26,390 nucleotides of DNA from Hofstenia miamia. Lineage: Eukaryota; Xenacoelomorpha; Acoela; Hofsteniidae. The stretch's first letter is position 1; every line of letters begins with the position of its first letter. Location of the stretch: positions 647,322 through 673,711 of the forward strand of contig CABFPE010000022.1 of the NCBI GenBank assembly GCA_900660155.1, given 5' to 3'. Under the pieces are notes generated by a model. The model saw nothing but the letters and a program-made list of their open reading frames with translations, searched no databases and was not told where the DNA came from. Positions 1-8,298 of the stretch are shown here, one piece after another. Made by a program: the position numbers and the translations under genes.

Positions 1-39
<39 letters not shown>

Positions 40-49
40 ACGAGAGAGA
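1..49. repeat. (AT)n / (GA)n microsatellite
   Basis: An alternating AT run of about 25 bases passes directly into a GA-rich run with one interruption (aacg). It is simple sequence. A matching AT run closes the window at the other end. Confidence 0.95.
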
Positions 50-592
50 TGCTTTAGGTATTACATTTCAGAGTTATTAACTCGTTGAAAACTGTTTTTC
101 AAACAAATGTTTTAATTGATTACGTAATCATGAAGGACATAAGCACGATGGTCATAACACTTTGTGGTGTTACTAAATTAACTGATTTTCGTAATTTTGC
201 TGTAATTTATCTACAAATAAGTTCCATAATAGATTAGATTAAGAGTGTATCTGCCTGGGATTTCAGTAATTGCAGAGGGGAATACTAATTTATAGTATAC
301 GTATTAAAAACAATTCAATCTTTGAACAGTCTACTTGAAGCAATGCCCCCTCCCACAGTCTACAAGCAAAATACACAAAGGATCAAAGAAATCTAAGTAA
401 TTGTTAATTTTTATGTCTTTGTATTGAAATATGATTGTTATTTTTGCTAATTATATATATCAAAATATTTCCATTAATATATGCGGATCATTGAAATACG
501 GTAAACCTCATTAAAAGAATTCTAAGAACAAGAGCTTTAAAATAACATTGACATTGCTTGTTGTTCTTTTAATTACTGCTTAGTGTACCGAT
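50..592. other. AT-rich stretch without recognisable gene
   Basis: I see no coding signature, terminal repeat or tandem repeat here. It may be decayed element sequence or plain intergenic DNA. Confidence 0.6.
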
Positions 593-1120
593 TTGGATAA
601 TAAATTTTTATTATTACTATTATTATTCTATCGAATTCAATATAAAATATTAGGTCATTATTACACAATTCAAATGCATATGGTATCAATATTATTTAAG
701 TGTAAATCTGGTACACCTTCTCTTTCATTTTTAAAACAATATATTAAGTTAAATAAACGTTCTCAAAAAATTTTTATGCTTAGATAAACATTCAAATAGT
801 TTTCACCACATAGCAACTACAATTTGGAATAACTTAGACCATGAAATTAAAATGGAAATTAACTACAAAAAATTTAGAAAAAACGTGCGAACATTCTTCT
901 TTCATAGACAGTGCATACTTAAGGATAATAATACATATACAACTCCTTCGAAAATTTCGTATGATCCTAGATAATGTACACAAACACCAAATCCCCAACA
1001 AACACACACCACACAAATTATATATATGTATATGTTACTATTATTTTGTAAATAGTTTTTAGTTTATAGTCTTTTACCAAAGATTTTTTGCAATAAATTG
1101 CTTTTGACTCTTATTATGAA
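593..1120 (+). mobile_element. 5'-truncated LINE, 3' end (copy 1)
   Basis: The plus strand keeps the degenerate C-terminal coding end of a LINE reverse-transcriptase protein. Across two frames it reads like the usual last segment (…KQYIKLNKRSQ…, then ATTIWNNLDHEIK near 815-855), which matches the common 'WN.LP.EIK' ending of CR1/Jockey/L2-like ORF2 proteins. Stops and at least one frameshift interrupt it. It closes with a 3' signature GCAATAAATTGC (1090-1101), an inverted repeat carrying an AATAAA poly(A) signal, followed by a short T-rich tail. The next LINE copy (about 1140-2870) ends with the same signature, so the two belong to one family. Exact 5' boundary and clade are unknown. Confidence 0.6.
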
Positions 1121-1139
1121 CAATCAAAAAACGTAATTA

Positions 1140-2870
1140 GAAATTGTACGACAGAAATCCGATTAAAAACGCCGCATATTTTTGTAAAATTGTCTACCTT
1201 TAAAACAAAGATTTTTGCAAAGAAGTATTATTGTCAACGTAAACGGCACCTAAAGCAAGATGAAATAATTACTGACAGTCAGAAAATAGTATACTTACTA
1301 AATGAAACTTGTAGGGATCTAGAAAAATTTGAATTTTCCAATTCATCAGTGGAAAATAAAAAAAACATTTACATCTAAAAACATTGTTCAATTTTAGACT
1401 TGAAAATGTTGCCGAATTAGTTCATATTGTAAAAAATATCGATATTAATATATCTATCCTACCTCAACCCAAATTTTATTATTAAGCGATTTGCTTAAAT
1501 TTTCAGTAACATATAGTTCTTGCAGTCAATCAATTTATTGTTGATAATGAATTTTGAAAAATTCATATATTACTCCAATATATAAAACAGGAGATCAAAT
1601 GAATCCTAGAAGTTATAGACGGATTGCTATCACACATCAGTTCAGAAAACTGTTTTAAAAATGACTATACTATCAAATTCACCAGTATATTGTCTCAGAA
1701 ACACTCTATCTGATAAACAATTTGGGTTATGCCCGGATGCAGTAGAAGCAAGGCTATTTTGTCAAATAATGAGCAAATACAGCTCAACAGATGACAAAAA
1801 TAGTGCCTTTGCGTTACCCTACTTGACCTTAAGTTCTATTATTATTAATATTTTGGAAAGGAATTTTGAAAAATATGGATTTTATGATGTTGCAAATAAA
1901 TAAATTAAAAATTTTCTTAAGCATACGAAGCAGAGAGTTGTGTCGAATGGGAAAAAACGCCACAAGGCAATGTTTTAGGACCTATTTTATTTGCATGATA
2001 TTTAAGCAATATAACAGTTAACGTTAAAAATTATGAAATCTATCAGGACGGCAATGATAGATACTGTTTATTAACAAAAACCAAAATGCATTTATTGCTG
2101 CATGATCTTGCAATCAAGCATTGAACAATTAGGGACATATTTTAATGATAACCATCTAAAAATAATCACAGGGAAAATTTAATTTTTTGTCTTTTCACTT
2201 AATCAATGTACAACTATAAATACAGATTTTGAATTAAAAGTCTGTAAAAAAGGTACTAAATAAACAAAATCAGTTGAGGAATATTTCTTCTAACACCCAA
2301 TATTTATATCACTTACGATGTTTTGGTGAGGAATAACATACTCAAATAATAAATGCATTTTGCATGTCACATGTCAATATTGCTCATTGTTCTTATTACA
2401 TCTACCTGCCAAAAGCAGTTAACTATTTCCACAATCTTACAATAGGGCTATAAAAATCCTAAGTTTTGCTCTCAAGTATGATATTTTTAATTGTCTATCG
2501 CATTCGTTAATGATCTTTTACAGCTTTATTCAGAGCCAACTTTCTCTAGTTTCCTAAATGATCACATCAAGCTGAAAGACCGAAGCTATACCCTTCTTAC
2601 AAAAGAGAACTCATCAAGCACTTTTTGCAAACCAACAACCAAATTTTGGAAATCTGTAGAATTTTCATTAAAGTTAAAATGCTGCTATTACACAAACAAA
2701 GCACCCTAGGAGATGGCAATACATTACGCTCGTTTCAAGACTTTATATGGACACAATCATACTCATGCATTATATATATATATTTAGTTTGTAATGTTTA
2801 ACAGCTTTTTGTGCCATTGTGTGTAATGCAATAAATTGCTTTTTGATTCTTATTACTATTATGATTATTT
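1140..2870 (+). mobile_element. Decayed LINE, reverse transcriptase to 3' end (copy 2)
   Basis: This plus-strand LINE relic retains recognisable reverse-transcriptase blocks spread over several frames. Near 1565-1650 a block resembles 'TPIYKTGD…NPR.YRRIAI', the RT entry motif. Near 1690-1740 there is SDKQFGLCPDAVEA, a degraded 'QFGFRPG' block. At 1855-1900 comes LERNFEKYGFYDVANK, then TPQGNVLGPILF near 1950-1990 (the 'PQGSVLGP' motif). The catalytic FADD/YADD box reads as a damaged 'QDGND' (about 2044-2058), so the enzyme is dead. A C-terminal block lies at 2491-2709. The 3' end has GCAATAAATTGC at 2828-2839 and a TTATTA-like tail. It lies head to tail behind copy 1. Confidence 0.7.
1555..2180 (+). 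pseudogene. Reverse transcriptase relic of LINE copy 2
   Basis: This is the RT core of the preceding mobile element. The order of blocks is normal for a non-LTR retrotransposon: YKTGD/NPRSYRR, SDKQFG, LEKYGFYDVANK, PQGNVLGPILF, then EQLGTYFNDNHLKI near 2115-2165 (the thumb entry). Several stop codons and frame changes separate them, and the DD catalytic pair is not intact. It cannot encode an active enzyme. The clade (CR1, Jockey, L2 or similar) cannot be fixed by eye. Confidence 0.65.
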
Positions 2871-3590
2871 TATCTCATTACTTCTCACAGCTTCACCCTG
2901 GTATCACTCCCAGCTCCCAAATAGTCTGAGAGCTTTCCTCAGGACTCTAGCTATTCCTGTCAGTATTGCCTTATGTACTTCCGCTGCTCTCCACTTCAGT
3001 AGTCCCAACTCATCCAAGGATCTACTATGCTTCTTGCTCACTGCTCATAATGCTACTACTACTACCGGGAATACTTCGATCTTCCTTAGATTCCACAACC
3101 TCTCTATTTCCTCTTCACACTCTCTGTGATTGTTTATCTTCTCTTTCTCTTTGCTTTCTACATTCCGGTGCTTTGGTACTGCTATGTCAATCACTGTTCC
3201 CATTCTACTACTACTATGTCTGGACCTCGTGCTTCTATCAGCTGGCTTGTCTGTATGTGGAAGTCCCACGGTATCTTAATTTTCTCATTTTCTATGATAT
3301 CATGTGGCTTATCTTTGTGCAGTTCATCGATCTCCTGCACAAGTGTGCAGGTGCACACACTTCTGCAATGGGACACCAAGCCTGCTGTCTCCAGCTCTTT
3401 CTTACATAGCCTACACTTATCACTTACCTCAACTCTTTTGTCGATGTGCTTCTTTACCCATTTTGTCCTTATTGCTTACTCCTATACTGCCATTATCAGT
3501 GCTTCTGTTTCTCTCTTTAGTCCTGCCTTCCCTAGCAACTTGCTGTTCTCTCCATGCATTGCCTTCTGTCTATAATCATTAAAGATGTTG
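2871..3590 (-). mobile_element. Fragment of restriction-like-endonuclease LINE
   Basis: The enclosing element fragment for the minus-strand endonuclease relic. It is noticeably less AT-rich than the flanks and its 3' end abuts the plus-strand 3' tail of LINE copy 2 near 2860-2870, so the two elements meet tail to tail. A second fragment of the same type, covering a different part of the element, lies at 15540-17100 in the same orientation. Confidence 0.65.
2904..3562 (-). pseudogene. Restriction-like endonuclease LINE, C-terminal coding relic
   Basis: Read on the minus strand, this is the 3' coding end of a non-LTR retrotransposon that carries a PD-(D/E)XK restriction-like endonuclease (R2/R4/NeSL/Hero-type layout) instead of an AP endonuclease. 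In order it shows LKRETEALIMAV near 3525-3490; WVKKHIDKRVEVSDKCRLCKK around 3460-3400, giving the CxxC of the zinc knuckle, although the expected following His appears shifted or lost; then ILWDF-like 'IPWDFHIQT' near 3275, EARGPDIVVVE around 3240-3210 (the PD motif) and VIDIAVP near 3190 (the D.A core); and finally a 'VLRKALRLFGSWE' end before a stop at 2904-2906. Two in-frame stops near 3480 and a frameshift around 3210 inactivate it. Upstream RT sequence is missing. Confidence 0.7.
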
Positions 3591-3749
3591 GTAACCATCG
3601 TCGATAGTTGCTAATAATCAATAAAGGTAGGAAATTTTAATTCTGCTTCAAATTAATAATTTGATTTACCTGATATATTTTGTCTATCTTTTGAAATGAA
3701 AGGTATATCAAAAGATTTATCACAGAATACAAATTCTGATATAATTAAT

Positions 3750-4020
3750 CTTTACTTCTCCTGAAATGACAGAATTTTAAACGAACAGAAATTATTCAAA
3801 TGCTTCTTCTGCAAAAAATGTCTACATTTCAACACTAAACGTTCTGGCTTTGATAAGGATTTTGTTATTTCCCTCCAAAAATATGAATGAAACTTTCTAC
3901 AGGTATGTAATAAATGCTCTAATAAATCTTTTGAAGTTGAGTTTCTAAAGCTTCAAGAGAACCGTTATAAGAGTCAAAGCAAATTTATTGCTCAATATAT
4001 GTATACAAAAATCTACAAAC
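3750..4020 (+). pseudogene. LINE ORF1 relic with PHD-like zinc finger (first part)
   Basis: The plus-strand reading KLFKCFFCKKCLHFNTKR, followed after one stop by QVCNKCSNKSFEVEFLKLQ, has the CxxC … CxxC spacing of the PHD-like zinc finger found at the start of many CR1-like LINE ORF1 proteins. It probably continued into the ORF1 segment at 4312-4590; the intervening sequence includes a candidate Helitron insertion at 4094-4304. A stop codon (about 3889) breaks it, so it is not functional. Assignment rests on pattern and on the similar arrangement in LINE-A just downstream. Confidence 0.5.
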
Positions 4021-4093
4021 TAACACGTGACAAATAAAATAAAATATAAACAAATAATTAACTACAAATTAATGTGTGACATATATATTAATA

Positions 4094-4304
4094 CTAGAAA
4101 AGCACTCGGAGAGTGCAAACCTCCTTCAAGCAGCTTGTGTCCCCCGGATCAGCACCAAAATATACTGGATTCCTCCTTGGGCAGAGACGCACCTCTGGTG
4201 AAAATTTGAGGTCAATCCATTTATTACTTTTTCCGTAAAGTTTCTGACAGATAGACAAACAAACCAACGCTACCAAAAACATAACCATAATAATAAAATT
4301 TTGA
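4094..4304 (-). mobile_element. Candidate short non-autonomous Helitron
   Basis: On the minus strand this ends with a hairpin GCACTC-TCC-GAGTGC (4116-4102), then TTTT and CTAG at 4097-4094, followed by T. This matches the known Helitron 3' end (hairpin then CTRR, inserted before T). The minus-strand 5' end at 4304 begins TC directly after an A, as expected for A|T insertion. There is no target duplication, again as expected. It carries no gene. It sits between two pieces of a LINE ORF1. A CTAG end and a short hairpin can occur by chance, and the hairpin-to-end spacing is shorter than usual, so confidence is moderate. Confidence 0.5.
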
Positions 4305-4590
4305 TACAATAGTGCACGAATTCAATGAAAAAGTTAATAACATTTTAAAAGACCTTAAGGAGTCTATGCCAACTAGAACTTTTGATAACATACAACTACA
4401 ACCACTAATTATATCTAGAATGCCAGAAGCAGGCCGTGGTGTAAGTGATGCTTCCCATTGCAAATCAAAGATTAATCATATTTCCAATCTTATTGGAGCT
4501 GATGTTAATTGTATAGTTGATGTCTTTCACATTGGAAAACTCAAAAGTCATTCAGAGAAACTTTTAGTAAATGTAGGTTCTGTTTAGAAG
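4305..4590 (+). pseudogene. LINE ORF1 relic (second part)
   Basis: An open plus-strand frame encodes about 90 residues ending in stop at 4585-4587. Its middle and end (KINHISNLIGADVNCIVDV, then FHIGKLKSHSEKLLVNVGS) resemble the nucleic-acid-binding C-terminal half of LINE ORF1 proteins, which typically read 'DVFRLGK…RPLLVKF'. It most likely completes the PHD-containing piece at 3750-4020. It is cut off abruptly and LINE-A starts immediately after it. An exact duplicate lies at 6037-6322 because of the 1,731-bp duplication. Confidence 0.5.
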
Positions 4591-4622
4591 AAGATAATTA
4601 TATTTAGACTTTATTGTTAAAT

Positions 4623-5340
4623 ATGTTTTCTAAACAACTATTTCAACATACAAACTTTCTATGTGAAACCTGCAAAGTTAATATAGATAACAGTGAATCA
4701 GTTTTTACATGTGTATCGTGCATTTCAACTATGCATTGGAAAAAAGACTGAAGAATTTTTCTGAAAAAGTTTTAAAATCATTGGAATCACTTAAAGATAA
4801 TACTTTGGCTTTTTTGTAATGACTGTGTCCAAAATGGAAGTAAAGAAGCAATCTTTTGTAACATTGTCTCATCTCAACAAAGAATACAACTGGGTGATTT
4901 AGGAAAATCAATGGAAAAACGGCTTGATGACCTGGAACAAAAGATTAAGCATCAAGGAACAGAAACAAAGCTTTACTTTGACCGCTTATCGAAAAGGTCA
5001 TTCGATATTCTACTGCTATTCGTATTAAAAGAATACCGGAATCAAAGAAAAAAATGTTGGCAAGTGAATAGATGAAGAAAAACAGGCAATTGCCCACATC
5101 TTTCGGCATTTGAAGGTAAGTGATATTACAATTTGTGAAATTTCTAGACTTTAATATTTCTGCTTCGTATACACGACCTGTTCTTGTAAAAATGCAGTCA
5201 TCCTGGTAATGTAGAAGATTACTTAGTAATACAAGCTTGCTTAAGAATTTTAATGATTGCCCTATTTGTATATTGCGTGCACTCTCAGACGAAGAGTACA
5301 AAATTGAAAAAATTATTTTGGAGAGAAGATGGGACTTGAT
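4623..5340 (+). pseudogene. LINE-A ORF1 relic, PHD-like finger and coiled coil
   Basis: A frame starting at ATG 4623 reads …FLCETCKVNIDNSESVFTCV… with CxxC, CxxC and a downstream His (MHW), a PHD-like zinc finger, before a stop at 4749-4751. The next recoverable block (about 4800-4975) includes CNDCVQNGSKEAIFCN and MEKRLDDLEQKIKHQ, a heptad-like segment suggesting a coiled coil. Further on come VIRYSTAIRIKRIPESKKK (about 4995-5055), TRPVLVKM (about 5175-5198) and LSDEEYKIEKIILERRWDL (about 5284-5340), which match the usual ORF1 C-terminal order. Multiple stops and frameshifts make it a pseudogene. The same sequence recurs at 6355-7072. Confidence 0.6.
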
Positions 5341-5399
5341 TCAAATGTAAATAAATCTCTTTTAAAGTTAAAAAATCTTGAGTTGCACAACAATGGAGT

Positions 5400-5925
5400 C
5401 AAAGACTCGATGAAGGGCATGATGAAATCACTTTATTACGGAAATCTAAACATACCAATAACTATGAATCCGCTACTATTGTTAATGAGAATATTATAGA
5501 TAGCATGTTTTTTGTTACAGAAACCTTTGCTCTCAAGCTGTCATTTCCATTTATTGTAGCAAATATTGTTAATGGTTTAGTATCTAATCTACACTTGGTG
5601 AAAGAATGATTGCTATTATTCCATTCTGTTTCCATTTTTGCTTCAAAGAAACTAAACTTGTAAACGGTAAAAAGAATGTTAATGCAATTTTCATTTTTTT
5701 TCACATGATCGAGAAATTGAAAAAATTTGATGAAGAAAGAGGAGGTGGCTTAATTACGTATGTTAATAAATATTGGTGCTCGAATAGGCCTAAATTTATA
5801 GCTCAAATTTGCAAAGCCTAATCTTGAATTACAAGTATTAAAATGCAGACCAAGGTTTTTGCCTTCTCAATATAATATGATTGTTTTTGTTTATATCTAT
5901 GTACGACCTAAAAGCAAAAGGGTTT
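5400..5925 (+). pseudogene. LINE-A endonuclease start (duplicated copy)
   Basis: Plus-strand pieces match the N-terminal half of a LINE AP-type endonuclease: IIDSMFFVTETFALKL (about 5495-5545, the 'FVTETW' catalytic Glu block) and FDEERGGGLITYVNKYW (about 5726-5777, the 'RRGGGVLTYV' block), followed by CRPRFLPSQYNMIVFVYIY. Frames change between blocks. This copy stops at the N at 5926; the copy at 7132-7657 continues into the rest of the domain. Confidence 0.65.
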
Positions 5926-5926
5926 N
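5926..5926. other. Single-N assembly gap
   Basis: One undetermined base joins the end of duplication copy 1 to the start of copy 2. Confidence 0.95.
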
Positions 5927-7657
5927 CTGGTGAAAATTTGAGGTCAATCCATTTATTACTTTTTCCGTAAAGTTTCTGACAGATAGACAAACAAACCAAC
6001 GCTACCAAAAACATAACCATAATAATAAAATTTTGATACAATAGTGCACGAATTCAATGAAAAAGTTAATAACATTTTAAAAGACCTTAAGGAGTCTATG
6101 CCAACTAGAACTTTTGATAACATACAACTACAACCACTAATTATATCTAGAATGCCAGAAGCAGGCCGTGGTGTAAGTGATGCTTCCCATTGCAAATCAA
6201 AGATTAATCATATTTCCAATCTTATTGGAGCTGATGTTAATTGTATAGTTGATGTCTTTCACATTGGAAAACTCAAAAGTCATTCAGAGAAACTTTTAGT
6301 AAATGTAGGTTCTGTTTAGAAGAAGATAATTATATTTAGACTTTATTGTTAAATATGTTTTCTAAACAACTATTTCAACATACAAACTTTCTATGTGAAA
6401 CCTGCAAAGTTAATATAGATAACAGTGAATCAGTTTTTACATGTGTATCGTGCATTTCAACTATGCATTGGAAAAAAGACTGAAGAATTTTTCTGAAAAA
6501 GTTTTAAAATCATTGGAATCACTTAAAGATAATACTTTGGCTTTTTTGTAATGACTGTGTCCAAAATGGAAGTAAAGAAGCAATCTTTTGTAACATTGTC
6601 TCATCTCAACAAAGAATACAACTGGGTGATTTAGGAAAATCAATGGAAAAACGGCTTGATGACCTGGAACAAAAGATTAAGCATCAAGGAACAGAAACAA
6701 AGCTTTACTTTGACCGCTTATCGAAAAGGTCATTCGATATTCTACTGCTATTCGTATTAAAAGAATACCGGAATCAAAGAAAAAAATGTTGGCAAGTGAA
6801 TAGATGAAGAAAAACAGGCAATTGCCCACATCTTTCGGCATTTGAAGGTAAGTGATATTACAATTTGTGAAATTTCTAGACTTTAATATTTCTGCTTCGT
6901 ATACACGACCTGTTCTTGTAAAAATGCAGTCATCCTGGTAATGTAGAAGATTACTTAGTAATACAAGCTTGCTTAAGAATTTTAATGATTGCCCTATTTG
7001 TATATTGCGTGCACTCTCAGACGAAGAGTACAAAATTGAAAAAATTATTTTGGAGAGAAGATGGGACTTGATTCAAATGTAAATAAATCTCTTTTAAAGT
7101 TAAAAAATCTTGAGTTGCACAACAATGGAGTCAAAGACTCGATGAAGGGCATGATGAAATCACTTTATTACGGAAATCTAAACATACCAATAACTATGAA
7201 TCCGCTACTATTGTTAATGAGAATATTATAGATAGCATGTTTTTTGTTACAGAAACCTTTGCTCTCAAGCTGTCATTTCCATTTATTGTAGCAAATATTG
7301 TTAATGGTTTAGTATCTAATCTACACTTGGTGAAAGAATGATTGCTATTATTCCATTCTGTTTCCATTTTTGCTTCAAAGAAACTAAACTTGTAAACGGT
7401 AAAAAGAATGTTAATGCAATTTTCATTTTTTTTCACATGATCGAGAAATTGAAAAAATTTGATGAAGAAAGAGGAGGTGGCTTAATTACGTATGTTAATA
7501 AATATTGGTGCTCGAATAGGCCTAAATTTATAGCTCAAATTTGCAAAGCCTAATCTTGAATTACAAGTATTAAAATGCAGACCAAGGTTTTTGCCTTCTC
7601 AATATAATATGATTGTTTTTGTTTATATCTATGTACGACCTAAAAGCAAAAGGGTTT
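5927..7657. repeat. 1,731-bp direct duplication, copy 2
   Basis: Second copy of 4195-5925. It repeats the right-hand part of the candidate Helitron (lacking its hairpin end), the ORF1 relic, LINE-A ORF1 and the endonuclease start. Unlike copy 1, it runs on without a gap into the rest of LINE-A, so it is the copy with the correct right flank. Confidence 0.9.
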
Positions 7658-7807
7658 TTATGAGGAAGGAGCTTACAAAACTTTTACAGCAAATTCAGTC
7701 AAAAGTTGAAAAGAATTTCTTGATTATTTCAAGTGATGTTAATAAACCAAATTTGTCTTGTGTTAATGATTTTAATCTTTTCAATTTAGTTAAAGAGCCT
7801 ACATATA
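7132..7807 (+). pseudogene. LINE-A AP endonuclease, part before the piggyBac insertion
   Basis: This includes the FVTETF block, FDEERGGGLITYVNK, and an open frame from about 7560 that reads CRPRFLPSQYNM, FVYIYVRPKSKR, FLIISSDVNKPN (the position of the 'GDFN' motif) and FNLFNLVKEPTYI. It breaks off at the TTAA where piggyBac inserted. The reading resumes in the same frame after the element at 10193 with KNNSQPIMPYVND and then PIGTSDH near 10266-10287, the conserved 'SDH' catalytic ending. Earlier frameshifts already made this ORF inactive. Confidence 0.7.
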
Positions 7808-7811
7808 TTAA
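7808..7811. repeat. TTAA target site duplication, left
   Basis: TTAA immediately outside the element end CCCTTTGAATGCCAAG. The matching TTAA is at 10193-10196. piggyBac elements insert specifically at TTAA and duplicate it. Confidence 0.9.
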
Positions 7812-8028
7812 CCCTTTGAATGCCAAGCTCCAAATACTCTTAATAATATCAAGTGTGGTCAAAATGACCACCCCACACATTTTTTACCTATCTTCTAATA
7901 CCCGCATTTTGAATCCAATATTGATTAAAAATAACAAATATCATTAAATATTTATTGAGATTAACAATCAATAACATTCCTAATATCAAAAAATAACGAT
8001 TCTTTCGCTTAGAAAAACACATGTGAAT

Positions 8029-8298
8029 TCATTGACCTGCGCATCCAACGCACTCGGCAACTACATCAATGGCATGCTGCTTGCAAACATACCTATGACA
8101 ATGACGGCAAATTCCCCGGGCTCTATTTGCTTGCCTCGCCGTCTTGGATACTTTGCAGACATCACAGTGCTTTCTTGAAGGGTCTTCGTTTGAGAAATTA
8201 ATTGATGCCGGTATCTCTTGAATACATAGAAATTTTTTTATCAATTGTATCAAGTCGATATGTAGACCGACAGGGTTTTCAAGTCGATTCTGCACATG
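8029..8298 (-). pseudogene. piggyBac transposase C-terminal cysteine-rich domain, cut off by TAG
   Basis: Directly in frame after the TAG at 8301-8299, the minus strand stays open for about 89 more codons to a stop at 8029-8031. It begins HVQNRLENPVGLHID and ends in a cysteine-rich segment with the pairs CDVC, CRHC, a later C..H (VCKQH) and CVGC. In known piggyBac transposases such a domain follows the DDE core and binds the transposon ends. The reading frame is unbroken, so a single base change could have created the stop. Without read-through or suppression, the 510-residue product lacks this domain. An internal GTG/ATG start giving a separate CRD protein is unlikely. Confidence 0.85.

Larger units (their letters stand above)
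4195..5925. repeat. 1,731-bp direct duplication, copy 1
   Basis: This segment is repeated, apparently base for base, at 5927-7657 with a constant offset of 1,732, including every stop codon. The two copies are separated by a single N at 5926. The left edge falls inside the candidate Helitron and the right edge inside LINE-A, so neither boundary is a natural element end. A false assembly duplication is the simplest explanation. Confidence 0.9.

Noticed and set aside
2966..3582. Plus-strand open frames of up to 149 codons rich in Leu, Ser and Cys
   Set aside because: They are the antisense shadow of the restriction-like-endonuclease LINE, whose motifs are read on the minus strand.
4224..7436. 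Pairs of identical minus-strand open frames (for example 4945-5301 and 6677-7033)
   Set aside because: They are antisense to LINE-A and identical only because of the 1,731-bp duplication. No protein family is recognisable.
4195..7657. Biological segmental duplication
   Set aside because: No visible divergence, a joint at one N, and borders unrelated to element ends make an assembly error more likely.
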